From Acidobacteriota bacterium (lineage in GTDB: Bacteria; Acidobacteriota; Terriglobia; Bryobacterales; Bryobacteraceae): 38,006 nt of DNA. Where the stretch lies: assembly GCA_016871115.1 (NCBI GenBank), contig VFZP01000007.1:1-38006 (forward strand), read 5' to 3'. How positions within the stretch are numbered: position 1 is the first letter of the stretch; every line of letters begins with the position of its first letter. The notes beneath the pieces are model-generated. The model was given only the letters and a program-made list of their open reading frames with translations, was not told where the DNA came from and did not search any database. Both the position numbers and the translations under genes were made by a program. Shown piece by piece: positions 32,383-38,006 of the stretch.

Positions 32383-32939
32383 TTAGCGGCTGGCGAGCGC
32401 GCGGATGCGGGTCTCCAGGTGCTGAATCTTGGGGCAACGCTTCTTGAGACCGCGGTAGTTGTTAAGAGTCTGCCTCATCAGATGTTCGCGTCCGCCGGCG
32501 GGGCGCCGCTTGTCGCCGTGTTGATTGAGGAAACTCTGGAAGTACTTCTCTTTCAAAGACACCTCGCTGCGCGCCTGACGCCAGGGCACAGGGAGCTTGG
32601 CGGCATGACCGGCGAGCAGCCAGATTTCGACCTCTTGCACTGCCGCGCAGCAGAGCAGGCGTACGCCGGACTGGCGTGCTTTGGCTTCCATGTCCGCGAA
32701 CTCCATGGAGCGGCCTTTTCCGTCCGCGCCAACGAGGCACAGCAACAGATCGAGATGGCGATACCGGTCTATGTTGCCGGGGAGTTGCGCCTTAACTTGG
32801 CTGATGCCGCGCAAATGCGGATTGGTGAGAACGGACACAACCGGCTGCGCATCCCCGCCTCGTGCAGGATGCGTTCGGTCAGTGGCTTGAGCAGCGCGCC
32901 GTTGCAGGTAGGATCCTCGAGGATCACCAAGGCCTTCAC
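32383..32939 (-). pseudogene. DUF4276-like TOPRIM protein with a frameshift
   Basis: GTG 32939 overlaps the ATPase stop (GTGA) and opens KALVILEDPTCNGALLKPL, then TERILHEAGMRSR. About 30 codons on, the family pattern continues in another frame as VVSVLTNPHLRGISQ, LDLLLCLVGADGKGR and AAVQEVEIWLLAGHAAKLPVPW, to the stop at 32383. A one-base deletion near 32838-32850 explains the switch (CGN-GTT-GTG restored). The Glu in VILED and the Asp pair near LVGADG fit a TOPRIM-type nuclease or primase fold seen in DUF4276 proteins encoded next to AAA ATPases. The intact product would have about 186 residues. It ends 33 bp before mrdA. Confidence 0.6.
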
Positions 32940-34168
32940 GAGACGGACTCCAGCCAGTTCTCCGCCATCAGCCGTTCGATGGGCTGCTTTTCAACGACCT
33001 CTTCGATGTCCCGGATATCGGTGAGAGACCGGGTTACGGAAGCGCCCGTGTCAGCGTTGCGGCGGCAGAGGAAGACTGTTTTGAAGTCGCTCTTCCTGAG
33101 CCAGCCGATCAGGGCAGGCGAGTGCGTCGTGACGATTACCTAGGTTCCCGTAGCTTCAGCTTGCGATTTCAAAAGGTCGAGCAGCAGCCGCAGGCGCGAC
33201 GGATGAATGCCGGTCGCCACTTCTTCGATGAGCACCAGGGAGGGCATGGAGGGTTGAAAGAAGGCTGCTGCGATGGCCGCAAATCGCAGCGTGCCGTCGG
33301 AGAGTGAGGCGGCCGGAAACTCGTTGCCGCCGTGCCGGAGGGCGAACAACGCCTCGCCGCACGCTCCCTCGAGGACTTTGACTTCATCGCTGGGAGCCGG
33401 CGAGAGTTGTTGGAGCCAGTCGAGATAGGCGGCGTAGCTGTCTTTCGACTTTTTGATCGCCGCCACCACCGCTGCGAAGTTCTCGCCGCGTTCGCCCATT
33501 CTTTGGGCCGTGCTTCCTTGCGAATACAGGTGCAAAACGCGCGGATCAAAGTCGAGCCGTTGTACATTGCCAAGCGTGGCGGCGCACTCTTCGGCCAATT
33601 CGTCATCCTGGTCGTCGAACTTCAGTGAGTTCCTCACTTGCGCAAGGACCGTCCGCGAGGCATCGAGCGTGAGACGGTGGTGTTTTCCTTCAGGGTCGTT
33701 GTAGCGGGCCTGAATGGTGCGGGTAGTCCGGTCCTGCTTCAAGGTGGCCGTTTCGTAAACAGGGCGTGGGCCAGTGGAGAGACTCTCTTCCACCACTACA
33801 CGTTGGTTCGGCGAAAACTGCAGGCCGAAGTGAATGGAGCGGTGGGAGCGAGTGCGAAGCTCGACGCCGAATCGCGGGCGAGAAGCCGTTCCCTTTGGCC
33901 TCTTGAAACCCGCCTGTTTGCTGCCGCCTCGCAAGCCTTCCCATACTTCGCTCGCGGCTGTCTTCGGCTTACCGTTCAATACCTCGTCAATGGTGAATCC
34001 AAAGGAAACACCCTGCAGAAAACGGAGTGCCTCAAGCAGATTACTCTTCCCGCTCGCATTGGCGCCGATGAAGACGTTAAGCGATCCGAGTTGGAGCGGG
34101 CCGACCGACTCCAGGCTCTTGAAACCGCTGACGCTCAAGCTGGTAATCACAACACTTTGTGATTTCAC
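32936..34168 (-). pseudogene. AAA/ABC-type ATPase of an ATPase-TOPRIM pair, with in-frame TAG
   Basis: This is a 410-codon ATPase of the AAA_15/AAA_21 (RecF/OLD-like) type. Walker A GANASGKSN is near residue 34 and preceded by LSVSGFKSLESVGPL. The signature LSDGTLRFAAIAAAFF and Walker B LVLIEEVATGIHP follow. A TAG at 33142-33140 interrupts the frame, and the next codons read VIVTTHSPALIGW, the conserved H-loop strand that in relatives follows a Gln. The likely change is CAG to TAG. The frame then runs to TGA at 32938-32936, overlapping the TOPRIM start. GTG 34168 lies 8 bp after the peptidase-like gene. Without readthrough, the sensing His strand is lost. Confidence 0.8.
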
Positions 34169-34176
34169 ACCCAGCG

Positions 34177-35001
34177 CTACAAGTTGATTTTGCCCGTGGC
34201 CAGCTTGCCCAGCAGCTCCACCCACTCGCCATCGCGGACCAACGCCACCGCGCCCTCGGAGTACTTCTTTGCCTTGGCCTGATCGCTATAGTAGGCCGCA
34301 ATCGGATTGAACGGCGCCTTCACCTCGCTCACCCACTTGGTGAACGACGGATTTTCCCTGCAGAACTGATCGATCAAGGTAGAGGCATTCTTCGACGAAC
34401 GGAAGAATTCAAACGGGCCAGCAAACCCCTTCTCCAGTGGGGTGAAGCCTTGGTGATCGCGCCGCAGGCCGGTCTTCGAACCGTCCGAGGGATCGGAGAT
34501 GTAGATGTTGGTGGTAAGCACGGCGATGAACTCTTCGGTGCCGGTGTAGCGCACCAGCCCGCCGTTGGTGGTAGAGGCGCGGAAGCGTCCAGACCCGCCG
34601 CGGAAGCCGTGGACCAGTTCATGAAACAGCAGTTCGTCCGGATAGAGCCCGCGGTTGGTGGAGGACTTCTTCAGATCCGCATGGCACGCGCCGCCATGAT
34701 TGAAGACGTTGGGCGAGTAAGTGACCGTGGGCTGGCTCCACCCGTTGGGCCCGCTGGTGGCGTTGTTAACCACCGCGTTGCAGCCGCCGCCCGTGTAGGG
34801 CTGGATGGGCATCGATCCGCCCACCAGATTGCCCGGGTTGTTCCGCGCATGCCAGCCAGTGGCCTTCAGCAGCAACCGGCCCACCTTGGTGCCGTCGATC
34901 CAGGACAGGTGCTTTTCGACGTTATGAGTATAGGCCTGAGCCGCGGCACCGGTCAGACCCACCGGATTGATGAGCAGATTGTAGCGTTTCGCAGTCGACA
35001 T
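34177..35001 (-). CDS. HExxH metallopeptidase-like protein (M91/NleD-like)
   Basis: This is a 274-residue protein with the zinc-protease motif H127-E-L-V-H131 (LLFHELVHGFRGG) and a downstream TEEFIAVLTTNIYISD whose Glu (156/157) could be the third ligand, as in the M91 effector-peptidase family. The N-terminal half is rich in Gly/Asn/Thr with NNATSGPNGW and YSPNVFNHGG. No signal peptide is present. ATG 35001 has GGAG 9 bases upstream. It lies 81 bp after mreD and 8 bp before the AAA ATPase on the same strand, so it may be the first gene of a three-gene accessory operon. M91 assignment is from motif spacing only. Confidence 0.62.
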   Translation of the reverse strand: MSTAKRYNLLINPVGLTGAAAQAYTHNVEKHLSWIDGTKVGRLLLKATGWHARNNPGNLVGGSMPIQPYTGGGCNAVVNNATSGPNGWSQPTVTYSPNVFNHGGACHADLKKSSTNRGLYPDELLFHELVHGFRGGSGRFRASTTNGGLVRYTGTEEFIAVLTTNIYISDPSDGSKTGLRRDHQGFTPLEKGFAGPFEFFRSSKNASTLIDQFCRENPSFTKWVSEVKAPFNPIAAYYSDQAKAKKYSEGAVALVRDGEWVELLGKLATGKINL

Positions 35002-35082
35002 GGCAGTGATCTCCTTGAGCGGGCTTCCGTTCATTCATTCCTGCGAGATCCGGCCGCGGAATGTGCGCGGATGTGGAGAAGT

Positions 35083-35601
35083 TTACAATTTATCGAGCGC
35101 CGAGAACAGTGGCACGGCCACCAGCGCATTCAGCACCGACATCACCAGCGTCTGCACGGGGTCCATCGCCAGTTTTTGCGCCAGCAGCGCGCTGGCCAGC
35201 GCCCAGTAAAGGAACTGGTGGAAGAAAAAGAATGTGAAGCCAGCGAGAAACCGGATCACGAAGTTGTCGACATTGACGCGCTGGCTGAGATTGCCGGCGA
35301 GATACCCTGCCAGCGTTTTGGCGATGCCGAACAGGCCGATTGGGTTATGCGAGAAAGCATCCTGCGCGAGGCCGATGGCGCAGCCCGCCAGCAGCCCATG
35401 CACTGGTTCGCGCCGCGTGAGCGCGTAGTGCACCGTCACCAGGAGCGGCGCTTCGAGGAACGAAAGATAACTGATAAACTGCGGGGTGTAGACCTGGAAA
35501 AGGATTGAGCCGATGGCGATCGGGATCCACAGCAGGCTGCGGAATCGCCAGGCGCGCGGGCGGTGGCTGGAGCCGATCAACGGGCCGGCGAATTCGGTCA
35601 T
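35083..35601 (-). CDS. mreD: MreD, rod-shape membrane protein
   Basis: This 172-residue membrane protein has about five hydrophobic helices and the family stretches LLAGCAIGLAQDAFSHNPIG and ALAGYLAGNLSQRV (the latter read here as TLAGYLAGNLSQRV). It is the least conserved part of the elongasome and links MreC to PBP2/RodA. ATG 35601 overlaps the mreC stop (ATGA). In most genomes mrdA follows directly, but here a foreign-looking insert intervenes. Confidence 0.9.
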   Translation of the reverse strand: MTEFAGPLIGSSHRPRAWRFRSLLWIPIAIGSILFQVYTPQFISYLSFLEAPLLVTVHYALTRREPVHGLLAGCAIGLAQDAFSHNPIGLFGIAKTLAGYLAGNLSQRVNVDNFVIRFLAGFTFFFFHQFLYWALASALLAQKLAMDPVQTLVMSVLNALVAVPLFSALDKL

Positions 35602-36644
35602 GGCTTGGCTCCCGCTGGTGGAGCGGGAGGCGGCGCGGCTGGCGCTGTGAGGGTGAAACTCGGCGCCGGCCCCGCGCCCATCCGGTGGCGGTTGGCCTCG
35701 CTAATCCGTTCGTACTTTTGCAGGATCTTGTCGGCATCGATGGGCAGCGGCGCGCCGGGCGCGGCCACTGCCAACGGCGCCTCCTTGACAGATTCGGGCG
35801 TGGCCGTTGACGGCGCGGGCAATTCCTGCGGCACGCCTTGCAGCACGATCAGCACGCTATCGAGTCCGCGCGCCAGCCCCGCCGGCTCCACGAAGATCTC
35901 TTTGAATAACCCGCGCCCGCGGCGCGAAATTTTCACTTCGCCCACCGGCAGGCCCTTCGGGAAATCCACATCGTCGCCCGACGTGAACAGCATTTCGCCC
36001 ACCGCCACCTTGTCCTCGTTCTGTACGTATTCCACCAGCACCGAGGCATGCCCCTGCCCTTTGAGCACACCCTGCACGCGGCTCCTCTCGGTGATCACAC
36101 CGGCGGCAAAGTTGAGATCGGTGACCAGGATCAGTTGCGCCCCCCCGGGCCGCACCGCGCCGATGCGTCCGGCAATACCGTCGGGCGTGATCACGGCCAT
36201 TCTCTCGCGCACACCGTCGCGCGCGCCGCGGTCGAGAAACAATACGCGGGAGCCCGGAGTGGTGCTGGCGCCGATGATCCGCGCCGCTAGCAACCGCTGC
36301 GGACTGGTGGGTAGAAACATCGCCAGGGCCTGGGCGTTGGACGCTGTCCGGAGTTCGTTCTTGAGAAACTGATTCTCCAGTTTCAACCGGTCGAGTTCGG
36401 AGCGCAGCCGTACGTTATCGTTCTGCGCGCTGGCCAGCCCGGCGTAGTGCTCCACGACGCCGATGGTGTTTTCGCGCAACGCGCTCACGCCGCGGGCCAC
36501 GGGCGCAAAGGCGGACGAAGCCCACAACCGCACTACCGGCACATCCTGCCGTCCCTTCACTTGGTAGGCCAGCAGCAGGAATTGCGCGCCCAGCACCACG
36601 ACGAGTGCCGCGATGTTGCGGTACCGGCTGATGTCGTTTTCCAA
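35598..36644 (-). CDS. mreC: MreC, rod-shape scaffold protein
   Basis: This is a 348-residue bitopic periplasmic protein. TTG 36644 is the preferred start: GAGG lies 5 bases upstream and it falls just after mreB, whereas the open frame further up overlaps the mreB 3' end. Landmarks from this start are a membrane helix (IAALVVVLGAQFLLLAY, about 9-25), a coiled coil (about 70-100; NVRLRSELDRLKLENQFLKNEL), a beta-rich core (ARIIGASTTPGSRVLFLDRG, VSPDGIAGRIG-like VITPDGIAGRIG, GLPVGEVKI) and a Pro/Ala-rich tail longer than usual. It organises PBP2 and RodA around MreB. The mreD start overlaps its stop. Confidence 0.92.
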   Translation of the reverse strand: MENDISRYRNIAALVVVLGAQFLLLAYQVKGRQDVPVVRLWASSAFAPVARGVSALRENTIGVVEHYAGLASAQNDNVRLRSELDRLKLENQFLKNELRTASNAQALAMFLPTSPQRLLAARIIGASTTPGSRVLFLDRGARDGVRERMAVITPDGIAGRIGAVRPGGAQLILVTDLNFAAGVITERSRVQGVLKGQGHASVLVEYVQNEDKVAVGEMLFTSGDDVDFPKGLPVGEVKISRRGRGLFKEIFVEPAGLARGLDSVLIVLQGVPQELPAPSTATPESVKEAPLAVAAPGAPLPIDADKILQKYERISEANRHRMGAGPAPSFTLTAPAAPPPAPPAGAKP

Positions 36645-36693
36645 ATGGCCCTCGGAAAGCGCGCGCCTGTTGCGCGCGCCGCGTTGGTATCTG

Positions 36694-37719
36694 CTAATCG
36701 ATACGGATTCGCCGCAGGAGTTTGAAGTCGGTGAGCATTTTGCCCGTACCCAGCACAACGCTGGCGAGCGGGTCTTCGGCGATCGAAACGGGCAGCCCGG
36801 TTTCCTCGCGAATGCGCTTGTCGAGATTTTTCAGCATCGCGCCGCCGCCGGAGAGCACAATGCCGCGGTCGCTGATGTCGGCGCTGAGTTCAGGCGGCGT
36901 GCGCTCCAGCGCCACGCGAATGGCGTTCACAATCGTGGCCACGCATTCGCCGATCGCTTCACGAATCTCGCCGTCGTCCACCGTAATGGTTTTCGGCACG
37001 CCTTCAATCAGGTTGCGGCCCTTGATCTCAATCGTGAGCGGCTTTTCGAGCGGATAGGCGGACCCGATCTGCACCTTGATCTGCTCGGCCGTGCGTTCGC
37101 CGATCAGCAGGTTGTATTTGCGCTTGAGGTATTGGATGATGGCTTCGTCGATTTCGTTGCCAGCCACACGGACCGAGCGTGAATAGACGATACCGGACAG
37201 CGAGATGACGGCTACGTCGGTGGTGCCGCCGCCGATGTCCACCACCATGTTGCCGCTCGGTTCGGTAATCGGGAGTCCAGCGCCGATGGCGGCCACCATG
37301 GCTTGCTCCACCAGAAACACTTCACTGGCCTTGGCGCGAAATGCCGAATCCATGACGGCCCGTTTTTCCACCTGCGTGATTTCGCTGGGCACGCCGATGA
37401 CGATCCGCGGATGCACCAGCATCTTGCGCCCGTGGGCCTTCTGAATAAAGTGGTTGAGCATGCGCTCGGTGACTTTGAAGTCGGCAATCACACCGTCGCG
37501 CATGGGGCGGATGGCCACGATGTTGCCGGGCGTGCGGCCCAGCATTTCCTTCGCCTCCTTGCCCACCGCTTCCACTTCGCCGTCGGTCTTGTTGATGGCG
37601 ACGATGGAAGGTTCGTTGACGACAATCCCGCGTCCGCGGGCGTAGACGAGCGTGTTGGCCGTACCGAGATCGATGGCCAGATCGGATGAGAACAGACTGA
37701 AGATTGACCGGAGATTCAT
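36694..37719 (-). CDS. mreB: MreB, actin-like rod-shape protein
   Basis: This 341-residue actin-family ATPase polymerises under the membrane and guides side-wall synthesis. Phosphate-1 loop [10 protein letters not shown] lies near 17-26, [11 protein letters not shown] near 71-81, [13 protein letters not shown] near 157-169 and the adenosine-binding LSGGGAML near 289-296. The N-terminal amphipathic [14 protein letters not shown] probably binds the membrane. ATG 37719 has GGAAG 8 bases upstream. It heads the leftward mre-rod cluster; mreC begins about 50 bp after its stop. The family fit is complete. Confidence 0.97.
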   Translation of the reverse strand: MNLRSIFSLFSSDLAIDLGTANTLVYARGRGIVVNEPSIVAINKTDGEVEAVGKEAKEMLGRTPGNIVAIRPMRDGVIADFKVTERMLNHFIQKAHGRKMLVHPRIVIGVPSEITQVEKRAVMDSAFRAKASEVFLVEQAMVAAIGAGLPITEPSGNMVVDIGGGTTDVAVISLSGIVYSRSVRVAGNEIDEAIIQYLKRKYNLLIGERTAEQIKVQIGSAYPLEKPLTIEIKGRNLIEGVPKTITVDDGEIREAIGECVATIVNAIRVALERTPPELSADISDRGIVLSGGGAMLKNLDKRIREETGLPVSIAEDPLASVVLGTGKMLTDFKLLRRIRID

Positions 37720-37912
37720 CGAATTTTCTTCCGAGATGACAGGCCTAATTGGAACACAACCCCGCCCGGCGCGCAGCCGGGACGCGAGCGATCTGTCTGT
37801 GGAGGGCCAGAGCAGTCTCCATTACGGTAACACAGGGGCCCTAGGCGGGCAAGGCAAAGTCTTGTCTCACACAAGATGAGCCTGAAGGAATCGAGGTAGC
37901 GGAATCTGGTGA
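37720..37912. other. Region upstream of mreB
   Basis: This stretch should hold the mreB promoter (reading left). AT-poor sequence makes -35/-10 boxes uncertain; TTGCCT near 37855 and TGTTAC near 37830 (reverse strand) are weak candidates. A short palindrome, TCTTGT-CTCAC-ACAAGA, lies at about 37858-37874 and could belong to the end of a mobile element on the right. No protein gene is seen. Confidence 0.3.
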
Positions 37913-38006
37913 TTGATCATCACGATGCATGGCGGGGAGAAGGTGAGCCTGGACAAGATCCGGGAACTGATGAGCGCGAGCGAGGATTTGCGGTATACGG
38001 GCCACG
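37913..38006 (+). CDS. Start of a transposase/integrase-like frame (partial)
   Basis: This frame opens with TTG 37913 (or ATG 37925) and runs off the window. Its first residues, MHGGEKVSLDKIRELMSASE, resemble the beginning of DDE-type integrase-catalytic-domain transposases that I recall from acidobacterial genomes. Only about 30 codons are available, so this is a weak identification. If right, an insertion sequence lies just upstream of mreB. Confidence 0.35.
   Translation, partial: MIITMHGGEKVSLDKIRELMSASEDLRYTGH

Noticed and set aside
34159..35508. A 449-residue forward frame opposite the peptidase-like gene and mreD
   Set aside because: It has no motif and crosses two reverse-strand genes with recognisable features.
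1..38006. Stop-codon recoding (for example UGA as Trp) to explain the in-frame stops
   Set aside because: All three stop codons occur in-frame at different sites, and all three also end intact genes in the window; no suppressor tRNA is seen.

Overview
The window is GC-rich bacterial chromosome. It most likely comes from the Bryobacterales/Solibacter lineage of Acidobacteriota. The lineage call rests on a protein with the Solibacter-type TIGR03437 organisation (20175-20915), two sets of Planctomycete/Acidobacteria-type DUF1501/DUF1549/DUF1553 and DUF1552/DUF1587-DUF1595 genes, signal peptides ending in 'FAQ', a carboxypeptidase-regulatory-domain TonB receptor, a bactofilin, and an RNase E/G with a very long disordered insert. 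All assignments come from reading the sequence; no database search was possible.

Left part (1-14064). After a decayed unidentified frame (3-845) come a small hypothetical gene, a secreted BNR-repeat propeller and a GAF protein. A forward run follows: bactofilin, a methyltransferase-like protein, an apparently exported D-2-hydroxyacid dehydrogenase, a 60-residue protein and an SMC/SbcC-like ATPase. The ATPase is cut off near 6100, where it meets, tail to tail, a DUF1501 gene that has also lost its C-terminal codons. This looks like a deletion or an assembly junction. Upstream of DUF1501 lies its partner DUF1549/DUF1553 gene, carrying two in-frame stops. The divergent pair at 9755-14064 (DUF1587-to-DUF1585 protein plus DUF1552 protein) is intact.

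Middle (14067-25265). A tRNA-Ser(GGA) gene at 25242-25331 has a tyrosine-recombinase gene directly beyond its 3' end. A 25-bp perfect direct copy of the tRNA 3' end lies 11.2 kb away at 14067-14091. Together these define an integrated genomic island. Its cargo is a PHP phosphoesterase, an operon (TIGR03437 protein, TonB receptor, secreted beta-helix-like protein), a divergent PiT phosphate transporter with a TGA in place of a conserved Trp, small secreted/membrane proteins, and the 3' remnant of a group II intron. The cargo suggests uptake of a phosphorus-containing nutrient, which is an inference.

Right part (25332-38006). The cell-shape cluster runs leftwards: mreB, mreC, mreD, mrdA (PBP2), rodA, rng and a secreted protein. 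Between mreD and mrdA sits a co-directional three-gene insert: a HExxH metallopeptidase-like protein, an ABC/OLD-type AAA ATPase and a DUF4276-like TOPRIM protein. The last two resemble ATPase-TOPRIM anti-phage modules, but the ATPase has an in-frame TAG and the TOPRIM gene a frameshift. A transposase-like reading frame begins at the right edge.

Across the window the housekeeping genes are intact, while accessory genes carry four isolated in-frame stops, one frameshift and one double truncation. This points to ongoing decay of accessory DNA, although consensus errors cannot be excluded without reads.
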